In this document: positions 37,281 to 46,590 of the stretch, one piece after another
Layout of the letters: each line of letters starts with the position of its first letter
How positions within the stretch are numbered: the stretch's first letter is position 1
Assembly: GCF_000517085.1 (NCBI RefSeq)
Contig: NZ_KI912107.1
Location: 2,601,980 to 2,665,979 of the forward strand
Source: Saccharicrinis fermentans DSM 9555 = JCM 21142
GTDB taxonomy: Bacteria > Bacteroidota > Bacteroidia > Bacteroidales > Marinilabiliaceae
DNA length: 64,000 nt
Reading direction: 5' to 3'
Made by a program: the position numbers and the translations under genes
Notes under the pieces: generated by a model
Told to the model about the DNA's origin: nothing
Seen by the model: the letters and a program-made list of their open reading frames with translations, nothing else
Database searches by the model: none

Positions 37281-38802
37281 TTCTACTTTAACAGATTTAT
37301 TGCTTTGAATAACAGAGGTCTATGTCACGCTGTCGCTTTTCATGTCGCTGCTGCAGTTTTTCCAGCATCCGTTCATCGGTCATTTCACGATAAAATTTGT
37401 ATACCATAAAATCCATAATGTCTCTTGCCGACAACAATGGGACTTCGTCTTGATTCAATAGTTTTTCTTTCAGCATAAAGCTGCCCACCATTAAGTTGAG
37501 GGCTACTTGGTGATGCCATGACAGCCATTTGCGGGTTTGGAACTGATCCAAGCCTACTATCTGTTTTTGCTCTTTGAAGCTATGCTCAATGAAAAAGCGT
37601 TGTGCCTGCATGTATGCCAGCGCCTGATGCGTGTATTGAGCAAGTTCTGCGTTAGTGAACGAATATTTTATTTCTACTCCCTGCTTTGTCTTTCTTTTCG
37701 AAATGACCAGCAACCGTTTCTCAACAATGTTCTGAACCTTATCCCAAATGTAAACTGTCTTAAAATGGAACAATCCCTTCAGCTTTCCCTTGGCAGAATC
37801 ACGAATGTCAAGCTTTTTCCAGTCCTTGTTTGTAAGCGTTTCTATATATTCGTTAGCGTTTACCGATGGGGTGCTTGCCTTCGGCCTTTTGGGTGGGCGC
37901 CCACGATTGCTCTTTCGCTCTGGAATATGTAGTTCTGGTTTTTCAAGGTGGATTTTTTGATCGCTATGAATGTCAAGCATGTACACCAAACCCATATCCT
38001 CAACCGAACGGGTAAACGCAAGGTCATTGCCATAAAGTCCATCCCCCCCAACGTAATCGAACTCGATACCCATTTCCAGTTGGTGCTTCACAATATCTGT
38101 AGCCAGCTCCGGTTTTGTCTTGAAAACCCTGTCCTCTTTGGGGATGCCAGCAGTTTCACACCTGGCGTTGTTAGTACACCATGACCTTGGAAGGTACAGT
38201 CTCGTGTCGACCAACGCTGCATATTTGTCCGTGCACAAGCAACCAAAAACTGCAACCTGCGAGTTTGCAGTCTTCCCAACGTTCCCGCAATACTGGTGAT
38301 CAACACCAATGCTTTTGTCACCTTTTTTCACCCATCCGCTTTCGTCTATGAGTAATCCTTTTAATTTTTGGTTTGGGAGTGATTGGTCTACCTGATTTGC
38401 TATTTGGTCGATGACAGCTCTTGCATCCCAATTGGATTCGGTGATAAAATGCTGCATCTTATGGTAGTCTGCGTTTAATGTCTCAGTGATGCGTTCGATG
38501 TTTTTCAAATCGCTTAAAGCTAGACCTTCGACGTATTGAGTAGCTTTGTCGAAGTTGGATTTTGTTCTATTTTTAAAATGGTGCTGAAATTCAGATAAAT
38601 ACACTTCAAGTCGGTTGTTGACCGCTAGCAGTGTTTTACCATTATTCGTATATTTTTTTAAGTTTTTCGCCCGTTACCCATTGCAAACTTGAGTTTTGTT
38701 CTTTGTTTCAATTGCAATATACTAATTTACTGTTTATTACGAAAGAAAAACAATACTAAATTATCGTTTTTTCAGTGATCATTTTAATCTGTTAAAGTAG
38801 AA
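37281..38802. mobile_element. IS701-family insertion sequence, 1522 bp
   Basis: Terminal inverted repeats TTCTACTTTAACAGATT (left, 37281-37297, and right, 38802-38786 reversed) are identical over 17 bases. The flanks carry the direct 4-bp repeat TTAG (37277-37280 and 38803-38806), fitting the YTAR target duplication of the IS701 family. A single transposase gene fills the element. Both ends are intact, so the copy looks complete and young. It interrupts an RND permease gene. Confidence 0.93.
37297..38604 (-). CDS. IS701-family DDE transposase
   Basis: 435-residue transposase. First catalytic Asp in LLIDESGWVKKG (about 85-96), followed by the family-typical GVDHQYCGNVGKTANSQVAV; second Asp in YVGGDGLYGND (about 182-192); Glu in FFIEHSFKEQKQIVGL (about 340), consistent with the DDE triad, and the C-terminal YREMTDERMLEKLQQRHEKRQRDI. 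The stop overlaps the left inverted repeat. The frame is intact, so the element may still be active. Confidence 0.95.
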   Translation of the reverse strand: MYLSEFQHHFKNRTKSNFDKATQYVEGLALSDLKNIERITETLNADYHKMQHFITESNWDARAVIDQIANQVDQSLPNQKLKGLLIDESGWVKKGDKSIGVDHQYCGNVGKTANSQVAVFGCLCTDKYAALVDTRLYLPRSWCTNNARCETAGIPKEDRVFKTKPELATDIVKHQLEMGIEFDYVGGDGLYGNDLAFTRSVEDMGLVYMLDIHSDQKIHLEKPELHIPERKSNRGRPPKRPKASTPSVNANEYIETLTNKDWKKLDIRDSAKGKLKGLFHFKTVYIWDKVQNIVEKRLLVISKRKTKQGVEIKYSFTNAELAQYTHQALAYMQAQRFFIEHSFKEQKQIVGLDQFQTRKWLSWHHQVALNLMVGSFMLKEKLLNQDEVPLLSARDIMDFMVYKFYREMTDERMLEKLQQRHEKRQRDIDLCYSKQ

Positions 38803-40760
38803 TTAGAAATTTCTCTTTTAAGTAACTCATCCGAAACCTGAGTACCTTCTAGCGAGTTCAGGAAAACACGAATCATTCCAGCATTGGTACCAGACTCCGT
38901 TCCACTGAACGCACTTCCCATACTAGTGCTCATCGATGTGATATAGGACATAGTATCCCCATTCTCCTCCATCAATTCCTTATTCACCTCCCACACCTTA
39001 TCCTCAATATAAAAGAGCTTTTCTTTGGTTATCTCTTCATTTACTCCAGGCTTTAGAGCCAAATCAATGGTAAACATATCAGAAGGACCTTGTGGGAAAA
39101 AGGTAAAGGAAATGATACCGCCCCCAATTAATCCAAAAGTGAGAATAAACATGGATGATACACCAGCAACTGTCAAGCCTTTATGCTTAAGTACCCAATT
39201 TAACAAAGGCGCATAGACCTTATTCCTAAATCCGAATATATATTTATCAACCAAGCCCCGAACCTTACCATAGAATGTTTCATTGTTTTGAGGTTTAAGA
39301 ACCATAGGGTTTGCCAAGTGTCCAGGCAACACAAAAACACCTTCGAGCAAAGACACAATTAAACAAACCACCACCACAAAAGCCATCTCAAACATCATTT
39401 CCATTTGTCCTTCTATGAAAAACAAAGGAAGAAAAGCAATAATGGTTGTCGCCACAGATGTAAATACAGCAGGTAATACCTCCATGGTACCATCAATGGC
39501 AGCACGCCGAGGCGATTTACCCATCTCAAAATGCGTAAAAATATTTTCACCAATAACCACACCATCATCCACCAAAATACCAATGATCAATATCATCCCA
39601 AATAAGCTGATAAGATTAATGGTGACCCCCATAAGGTTGGCCACGATAAACATACCCAAGAACGAGGCAGGAATACCCCAGGCCACCCATAACGACAACC
39701 GCACATTCAATAATAAAGACAGCAGAAGAATCACCAGAATCACCCCGAGAATACCATTGTCTATCAGTATAGATAATTGACCATCAATCAATGTTAGAAA
39801 GTCCATTTTCACACTTAACTTAAACCCATTGTCTTCTGCATTAAATTTTTTGATATAGGCATGTAACACATTGGAGATAGCCTCCAGGTCTTCCGTCATT
39901 AATTTCTGAATCAAAAAAGTAACACTGGGCTTTTTGTCGATATAACCATTACTGGGATCTTCAGGAACCTGTAAGTTGACCGTAGCCACATCACCAATTT
40001 TAATCAGCTGACCATCCGTATTCGATTTCAGCACAATCTGTTTGATCTCTTCAGGATCAACAGAACGATGACGACTCAACACTTTGATCTGCTCTCTTGG
40101 GTTACGAATGGTACCACCTGACAAATCTAAATTATTATTAGCAATGGCGTTTTTTATATCAGTAAAAGTAAGGTTATACCTGCGCATCTGTGTCTCATTC
40201 AGTTCTATGGCTAGCTCTAAGTTGCTGGGCACTCCATAAATACTGATCTGAGATATTTCTCCACTGGCCAACAAGTCATCTTCAATCCTATTGGCCATAG
40301 CATTCAAGTCGAGTACATTACCTGACTCTGCTGTCAAAGAAAAGAACATGGCCATATCCTTCGATCGCCCTTTTGAAACGATAGGACGTTCTGCAGAAGC
40401 TGGGAAATTTGATATCCCATCCACCGCATTTTTCACATCCGACAATAGTTCATCCATGTCGTAACCTGTTAAAGCAGTCACCGTAATCGTAGCCGAACCT
40501 TCCCTTGATTTTGAGGAAAACTCTTTGATTCCAGAAATCCCCCTTATACTATTTTCAACCAAGGCGGTCACCCCCTCATCCATTTCTTTAGGAGTAGCTC
40601 CAGGATAAGAAACCGAAACAGTAATGGTCTTTGATTCTACCAACGGAAATGTCGCCTTGCGCATATTCATTAACGATATACCGCCAATGAGTATAAAGAT
40701 GACAATCACCATTTTTCCGTAGAATGGATATTTTACAAATTGTGATAATATATTTTTCAT
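38803..40760 (-). pseudogene. RND efflux permease, N-terminal part (split by IS)
   Basis: N-terminal 652 codons of the same RND pump. It begins MKNILSQFVKYPFYGKMVIVIF (transmembrane helix 1) and has the periplasmic porter repeats, the transmembrane bundle with the proton-relay region GILVDDGVVIGENIFTHFE (Asp pair of helix 4), VFTSVATTIIAFLPLFF, and the start of the second periplasmic half. Past 38803 the frame runs into the IS and stops after a few foreign residues (STLTD). VSYPGATPKEMDEGVTALVE is the typical RND segment. Follows the adaptor gene. As a separate polypeptide it would lack the second bundle and be non-functional. Confidence 0.9.
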
Positions 40761-40852
40761 GCGTATTATTTTCTTTCAATGGGCATATGGGTCTCACAAG
40801 AAGACTAAATTATTTATCTATCTGAGAACCAGACGCTGGGATATTAAAACGT

Positions 40853-41959
40853 TTATCTGGGTAAATATTCCATATTAGGATTCACAGAAGCCAGTGATTC
40901 AGTAACAATCAGCTTTGATTCTTCAACACCGGAAATAATGGTCATATCCTCCAATTGACGAATAATCTCTATGGGTGTTTTCTGTAACTTATTACCCACC
41001 AACTCATACACAAAAGACTTATCCACAATCGCTTCGCGAGGTATTTCAAAGCCGGGCACTTTTGTTCCGCTAAACACCGCATCAACATAGGCTCCTTCTA
41101 TAATATTATTTTTACCGGAAGCATCATAGCTAAGATATACATTGACTGATTGGTCCACAATAAAATCAGAAATGCGAGATATAATCGCACTTTCTTCTAT
41201 TCCTGCTATATTACTTATTTTAACTTCATCGCCCTTCTTCATCCATTTCAGATCGCTGGGAAACACAGGAACTACCACCTCTAATTTGTCGGAACAAATA
41301 ATTGTTGCCAACTCCGAACCAGGACTTGCAACTGCCCCAATCTCCTTACTTACTGTTTTAAAGCTACCATTAAAAGGGGCTCTGATGGTGTAGCGTTTCA
41401 GTTGTATTTCCTGCTGCTGCAAGCTGTAATAACCGGACAGCACACCGGTAGAAGCCAAAAACACCTTCTCTTTATCGGAATTTGCTTCCGGAAGATCGGG
41501 CAATCCCCTAGCTGGATCCACTGCTTTAAAAAAATTGTTCCACTTTTCAAATTCCTGCGGGTAATCAACCTTCAAATCTGGTAATATAGTAGAAAGTGTT
41601 TGCAGAAAGCTACTCTTACCCGATTTTAAAGAGGCCTGAATATCCTCGCTATAGATGCGTACAATTACATCACCTTTTCTAAAGCGCTCACCTGCTTTGA
41701 AACGAACATCACCTTTCATAATTCTACCGCTAACCTCTGCTGCCAAGGAAACATTATCATAAGCGGTTACACGCCCTCTATAAGTCATATCAGCTTTAAC
41801 ATCTACATATTTAACCTGATCCGTTTTAACGTACATCTCATTGTGTTTTGTTTCATCTTTTTTTGGCACAGGTTTCGTTTTTATTAAAAAACCAGAAACC
41901 CCAATGGCAATGGCAATTAGCAGAACACTTAATAGTCCGTAAAAGAATTTTGTCTTCAT
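40853..41959 (-). CDS. Periplasmic adaptor (HlyD/MFP family) of efflux system 1
   Basis: 368-residue membrane-fusion protein. N-terminal hydrophobic segment FFYGLLSVLLIAIAIGVSGFLI anchors it in the inner membrane. Then come the barrel-sandwich/lipoyl segments YRGRVTAYDNVSLAAEVSGRIMKGDVRFKAGERFRKGDVIVRIY (about 60-105) and IRAPFNGSFKTVSKEIGAVASPG (about 193-215), a short hairpin between them, and a beta-barrel domain (VVVPVFPSDLKWMKKGDEV). First gene of the adaptor-RND-TolC operon, on the same strand; the downstream RND gene is broken. Drug or bile-type substrate unknown. Confidence 0.9.
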   Translation of the reverse strand: MKTKFFYGLLSVLLIAIAIGVSGFLIKTKPVPKKDETKHNEMYVKTDQVKYVDVKADMTYRGRVTAYDNVSLAAEVSGRIMKGDVRFKAGERFRKGDVIVRIYSEDIQASLKSGKSSFLQTLSTILPDLKVDYPQEFEKWNNFFKAVDPARGLPDLPEANSDKEKVFLASTGVLSGYYSLQQQEIQLKRYTIRAPFNGSFKTVSKEIGAVASPGSELATIICSDKLEVVVPVFPSDLKWMKKGDEVKISNIAGIEESAIISRISDFIVDQSVNVYLSYDASGKNNIIEGAYVDAVFSGTKVPGFEIPREAIVDKSFVYELVGNKLQKTPIEIIRQLEDMTIISGVEESKLIVTESLASVNPNMEYLPR

Positions 41960-42462
41960 GTTTATTGTATGTTTTATATTTATTTTAAAGGCCTTATGAA
42001 ACTCGCCATCCTTATCATTCTTTTTTTCAAGAATATCCGACTCAAGGTGCGTTTCATACGAATGCTATCATCCTAAGCCAAAAATGTACCTTATAAAAAC
42101 AAACAGGAAACTTTATAAACCAAAGTCCGTATTTCTTGAACAAAAAGTTTTAGAAAGGTGTTGTTTTTCATTTAAGATACGCCCAACCCTGATTAATGCA
42201 TTTTCCGGGTTCAATAGAAAATCATATACGTTGGTAGATGAAATTCTCACTTTCGTTTATAATATTTCTCGGTAAATAAAAAGAGACCGTAGTTTTGGCT
42301 GCAGAAAACTATATCGTAAACAATCCTATTAAATGATTTACACATATGTTATAAGTTCACAAAACCACAATAACCAATCCAAATCACAAACATGAGCATG
42401 TAGAAAGACTTACTTATGACCCTTTTCATCACATTCTTTTACCCCTTAAAGGTGATACTAAA
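41960..42462. other. Intergenic region between efflux operon 1 and the LytS-type kinase
   Basis: No gene is supported. Near 42193-42212 ATTAATGCATTTTCCGGGTT matches the right terminal repeat of the dispersed inverted-repeat element, without its body. TAGTTTT and AAAACTA (42290-42296 and 42305-42311) form a small hairpin of unknown use. Both flanking genes read outward, so promoters for each must lie here. Confidence 0.45.
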
Positions 42463-43467
42463 ATGATAAAAATAAAACGTACATTGTGGCTGCCTATTAT
42501 CATCTGGCTGTCTCTATTCCTATTTACTTTTAACATTGCCAACTACTTTCAGAGTGCAGCATATGCGGCTATCAATGCTGCCTATGAAACCATTGTAAAC
42601 GTCATTACCTATTATTTTACTGCCCTATATCTTTTTCCTCGCTATTACAAAAGCGGGAGAGCTTTCTTTTGGATATCCCTATTTTCGGTAGCAACCTTGT
42701 CCCTTCTTTTTTACTTCATCGATATTTACACCATCCCGAATATTGAAAGACCAAATACCAATAGGCCTCCCGAAATATTTCATTTTTTGCGCTATTTCTT
42801 TAATCTTGGCTTTGTTTTTTTTGTAGCCACTTCCTTAAGTTTAATGGAGCAAACCAATAAATTAAGAGAATCAGGCAAAATACTTACCAAAGAAAAACTA
42901 GAAACAGAGCTCAAACTTTTAAAAGCTCAGATAAATCCCCACTTCATTTTCAATGCCTTAAATAATATTTATTCACTAACCTACATGCAGTCTAAAAATG
43001 CACCAGAAAGCGTTTTAAAACTATCAGATATGTTACGCTATGTCTTTTATGATTGCAGCAAAGACAGGGTTCCTATCTCAGCAGAGATACAATACATTGA
43101 GAATTTTTCTGCATTTCAACAGATGAAATCAGACTTTACACAGCATATAAAAATGGAGACTGCACTCAATTACTCCAATATTGAAATAGCGCCCATGCTT
43201 TTTATTCCTTTTATTGAAAATGCATTCAAGTATAGCAGAATAGAAGAGAGTGAAGAAGCATTCGTCCACATCTTCATCAAAAACAAAGCAAACAAACTAC
43301 ACTTTTCCATTGCAAACAATATATCTAACATTAAACCCACCTCCGGCAGTGGCATGGGAATTAACAATGTAAAACATCGCCTGAATATCATTTATCCCAA
43401 TAGGTATGATCTGTCTATTGACGAGAGTGAAAACATATTCAAAGTTGATTTAAAGCTGGACGTATAG
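42463..43467 (+). CDS. LytS-type sensor histidine kinase
   Basis: 334 residues. Four transmembrane helices (about 8-30, 40-60, 66-88, 105-127), no periplasmic sensor domain, then a coiled-coil linker and the His_kinase signature LKAQINPHFIFNALNNIYSLTY (about residues 149-170) with the phosphorylated His in NPHFIFN. The HATPase region follows: PMLFIPFIENAFKYS (N box), SGSGMGINNVKHRL (G box). It partners the LytTR regulator that starts 271 bases downstream. In Bacteroidota such pairs often control neighbouring transport genes, here the RND or MATE pump, but this is inference. Confidence 0.9.
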   Translation: MIKIKRTLWLPIIIWLSLFLFTFNIANYFQSAAYAAINAAYETIVNVITYYFTALYLFPRYYKSGRAFFWISLFSVATLSLLFYFIDIYTIPNIERPNTNRPPEIFHFLRYFFNLGFVFFVATSLSLMEQTNKLRESGKILTKEKLETELKLLKAQINPHFIFNALNNIYSLTYMQSKNAPESVLKLSDMLRYVFYDCSKDRVPISAEIQYIENFSAFQQMKSDFTQHIKMETALNYSNIEIAPMLFIPFIENAFKYSRIEESEEAFVHIFIKNKANKLHFSIANNISNIKPTSGSGMGINNVKHRLNIIYPNRYDLSIDESENIFKVDLKLDV

Positions 43468-43738
43468 TCAATAAATCCGTCCAGCTCAGCCATCGGTGAT
43501 AAACTGCTATTGACAGCACAGCATGCAATATATGTACAAATAAAAAAAGTATAAAGCAATCCTTCGGATGAATTGTATCTCACTTTTGTACCAAAGAAAA
43601 GACAAACCCAAAGCTAACTATCATTATATTTGTACTTTTGAATGACAATGCAATAAATCAAAACAGGCCAAATATTCCCAAACCCAAGGATAACACGATT
43701 GACGAATTCCATATGACCATTGAAAGAAAATAAAGTTT
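43468..43738 (+). promoter_or_regulatory. Leader and promoter of the LytTR regulator gene
   Basis: Two abutting boxes TATATTTG (43625-43632) and TACTTTTG (43633-43640) both fit TAnnTTTG. At 43701-43725 lies a copy of the dispersed repeat with TTCCATATGACCATTGAAAG, ending 14 bases before the ATG. This suggests the regulator has its own transcript separate from the kinase. Confidence 0.5.
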
Positions 43739-44467
43739 ATGAAAATAAAATGCCTGGTAATAGATGATGAACGCTTAGCGCGAGAATATTTAAAAAATTA
43801 CATCGGGAAAATTCCTGAATTGGAATTATTGGGCGATTTCAATTCACCATTAAAAGCTACGGAACTAATTAAAAAAGGTGACGTCGATTTGATTTTTATA
43901 GATATACAAATGCCCGATATCACTGGCATTGATTTTATACGTAGTTTATCCAACAAACCAGAGATCATCTTCACCACAGCCTATCAGGAATACGCATTGG
44001 AAGGATTTAATCTAAATGTGACCGATTACTTACTGAAACCTTTTTCTTTCGATCGTTTTTTTCAGGCGGTCAACAAAGTCATTGACAAACTTGAAAACCA
44101 GTCAAACACAAACGAACAATCTCATTTAGTTGAGCAATCACTTACTTCCTATGCCGAAGACTATCTGACCATACGTGCGGACCGAAAATTATACAAAATA
44201 AATTTCAGCGATATCAAATACATCGAAGGACAAAAAGCTTATGTGACTTTTCATACCGATAAAAAACGAATTACAGCACTGGCTTCATTAAAAGAATTAG
44301 AAGAAGCCTTGCCCTCCAATCATTTTATCCGCATACATAAATCCTTCATTGTTTCCATTCACGAAATACTTTCTTTGGAGGGAAATATGATGGAAGTAGG
44401 TGAGGTAAAACTACCTGTTGGTAAAATATACAAAGAAGCAGTGCTAAAAGTGTTTGGTGTAGAATAA
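43739..44467 (+). CDS. LytTR-family response regulator
   Basis: 242 residues. Receiver domain residues 1-120: acidic residues in VIDDERLAREYL (8-19), phospho-acceptor Asp in DLIFIDIQMPDITG (about 56), Thr in IIFTTAYQEYALEGF, and Lys in YLLKPFSFDRF. LytTR DNA-binding domain about 140-240 (LTIRADRKLYKINFSDIKYIEGQKAYVTFHTDKKRITALASLKELEEAL, IRIHKSFIVSI). Forms a two-component pair with the upstream kinase, separated by a 271-base leader with its own promoter-like boxes. Target genes unknown. Confidence 0.93.
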   Translation: MKIKCLVIDDERLAREYLKNYIGKIPELELLGDFNSPLKATELIKKGDVDLIFIDIQMPDITGIDFIRSLSNKPEIIFTTAYQEYALEGFNLNVTDYLLKPFSFDRFFQAVNKVIDKLENQSNTNEQSHLVEQSLTSYAEDYLTIRADRKLYKINFSDIKYIEGQKAYVTFHTDKKRITALASLKELEEALPSNHFIRIHKSFIVSIHEILSLEGNMMEVGEVKLPVGKIYKEAVLKVFGVE

Positions 44468-44606
44468 CGGCATACGGGGCAATATCTCCGCACCTCCAGC
44501 CATTACATACGAATTACGAATGCCATAAACAGCTGCCCATCCTCTTGATACCCCTGCTACCAAAATTAGGTCGTCTTCATGAATATTTTCATTACTTTCG
44601 CAGCGA

Positions 44607-46025
44607 ATGAACAAGACCATCGATTTAACAACAGGCCCCATATTTAAGCAGTTACTAAAACTAGCACTTCCCATCATCGGCACCTCTTTGATGCAGATGG
44701 CTTATAGTCTGACCGATATGATATGGCTGGGCCATGTTGGAAGCAAAGCAGTGGCTTCGGTTGGTGCTGCCGGTTTTTTTGTATGGCTCGGAATCTCAGT
44801 ATTACTAACCACCAGAGTTGGAGCCGAAATTGGGGTATCACAAGCCTTGGGAAAAAAAGACAAGGAAGAAGCGACCAAATATGCACGTCACGCACTCTTC
44901 TGGGCACTTATACTATCTATCATCCTATCGCTTTCTGTTCTTGTATTTGCAGCTGAACTAATGAATGTCTTCCAACTCTCGAAGGGAGAGGTTGAAGATG
45001 GTGCAGTAGGATACCTAAGGATCGTTTCGATAGGCTTTGTCTTTACCTTTATGAACCCCACCTTTCAAGGGATATATAACGGTCTTGGAAACAGCAAACT
45101 ACCATTTTACTATCTACTTATTGGACTGGGACTTAACATGGCACTCGATCCGCTATTGATCTTTGGGTTAGGAGTCATACCTCCATTGAAAGTACTCGGT
45201 GCTGCCACTGCAACCGTAATAGCACAAGCTGTTGTATTTGCCATTTTCACATATCGCTTTGTTTGGAAAAAAGAGATCATGGATCCGCTATTCAAACAAT
45301 TCAAACTGAGCAAAGAGATCACCCGAAAACTATTTAAACTAGGGGCTCCCGTGGCCATTGAAAGTAGTTTGTTTGCTATATTTGCATTGATACTGGCCAG
45401 AATGATCACCCAATGGGGCGATATGCCCATTGCAGTACAAAGCGTTGGTGCTCAAATAGAAGCTTTATCATGGATGACTTCATCAGGTTTTGCTACCGCA
45501 CTGGGCAGTTTTACTGGACAAAACTTTGGAGCAGGCAATTGGAACAGAATCAGAAAAGGCTACTTCACAACTCTGGGTGTCGGTGTATTTCTGGGGGCTA
45601 TCGTCACCCTTTCTTTTCTTATATTTGGCCGACAAATTTTCTCCCTTTTTCTACCAGAACCGGAACCTTTACAAATGGGCATCACTTATTTAAAAATATT
45701 AGCCCTTTCGCAAGTATTTATGATTCTTGAAATCATTACTCGTGGCGCATTCAACGGCATTGGCCAAACAGTGCCTCCTTCCGCCATAGGCATCATTTTT
45801 ACCGGATCACGTGTGCCAGCTGGCTACATTCTATCCTCAGCCAAGCTACTGGGCATGTACGGTATCTGGTGGGCCATCAGTCTCTCCAGCATAGTTAAAG
45901 GAATCATTTCCATGAGTTGGTTCTTGATATTACTAAACAAAAAATCTGGTAAAACACGAAAAAACAGACTAATCAGCTTTATCCCCAACAGACTAAGGCA
46001 ACAGGTGATGGTCGACAAAGAGTAA
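44607..46025 (+). CDS. MATE-family efflux transporter
   Basis: 472 residues with twelve hydrophobic helices in two MatE halves (about 15-180 and 245-410). First half: GPIFKQLLKLALPIIGTSLMQMAYSLTDMIWLGHVG; second half: KLFKLGAPVAIESSLFAIFALILARM, with GFATALGSFTGQNFGAGNWNRI, the family's repeated G-x-x-A/N-x-G region. Drives cation- or proton-coupled export of drugs or metabolites. It follows the LytTR regulator by about 140 bases. The last 25 residues are basic and cytoplasmic. Confidence 0.92.
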   Translation: MNKTIDLTTGPIFKQLLKLALPIIGTSLMQMAYSLTDMIWLGHVGSKAVASVGAAGFFVWLGISVLLTTRVGAEIGVSQALGKKDKEEATKYARHALFWALILSIILSLSVLVFAAELMNVFQLSKGEVEDGAVGYLRIVSIGFVFTFMNPTFQGIYNGLGNSKLPFYYLLIGLGLNMALDPLLIFGLGVIPPLKVLGAATATVIAQAVVFAIFTYRFVWKKEIMDPLFKQFKLSKEITRKLFKLGAPVAIESSLFAIFALILARMITQWGDMPIAVQSVGAQIEALSWMTSSGFATALGSFTGQNFGAGNWNRIRKGYFTTLGVGVFLGAIVTLSFLIFGRQIFSLFLPEPEPLQMGITYLKILALSQVFMILEIITRGAFNGIGQTVPPSAIGIIFTGSRVPAGYILSSAKLLGMYGIWWAISLSSIVKGIISMSWFLILLNKKSGKTRKNRLISFIPNRLRQQVMVDKE

Positions 46026-46590
46026 GATAGCCTACTGTTTTTAAGCCACATGAACACTTCGTCATAATAATTAGTGGCTGCAAGAAAACGACTATTTTTT
46101 CTGTCTTTGATAAGAAACGAACATGAATTTTAGCATTCTAAAATACACACAGAAGAATGATTAAAATTCATCGGGAGTTCCATATGACCATTGAAAGACA
46201 AATTATAATCATATGAAAGCTTCAAAGACAAGGCTTTCAATACTTCTGAAACCCAGAAGTTTACTGATTGTAAATGACTGTTTCAAAAATGAGAATAACG
46301 CAGTATTTGGAGTTTTCTTGCAAAGACTAATTAAAAACACAATTTTATAGGCAATAGATTTGCCAATGCTTTTTTCCAATTAAACAAGGGCGTCTTACAC
46401 AAGACGCCCTCTGAACACAGACTGTGCCTATATAGTAGCTGCAAGAAAACAACTGTTTTTTCTGTCTTTAATAAGAAAGCTTCAAAGACAAGGCTTTCAA
46501 TACTTTTGAAACCAAGGAGTTTACTGATTGTAAATGACTGTTTCAAAAATGAAAACAACACAGTTTTTGGAGTTTTCTTGCAAAGATTCT
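46026..46590. repeat. Nest of dispersed elements downstream of the MATE gene
   Basis: No gene. Two copies of a palindromic element lie at 46077-46337 and 46437-46585: each begins GCTGCAAGAAAAC and ends GTTTTCTTGCAAAG, and shares CTTCAAAGACAAGGC and TGATTGTAAATGACTG. The first copy is interrupted or extended by TTCCATATGACCATTGAAAG (46178-46197). ACACTTCGTCATAATAATT (46053-46071) and GCAATAGATTTGCCAATGC (46352-46370) look like diverged ends of the 170-bp inverted-repeat element. Confidence 0.65.
46388..46409. terminator. Perfect 9-bp hairpin, possible terminator
   Basis: GGGCGTCTT (46388-46396) and AAGACGCCC (46401-46409) with loop ACAC. The reverse strand continues TTGTTTAATT, a weak T-tract; the forward strand has none. 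It could end reverse-strand transcription from the T9SS gene about 180 bases after its stop. Confidence 0.5.

Noticed and set aside
42084-42275. 63-codon open frame upstream of the LytS kinase
   Set aside because: No homology recognised, no signal or domain, and it overlaps the end of a dispersed repeat.
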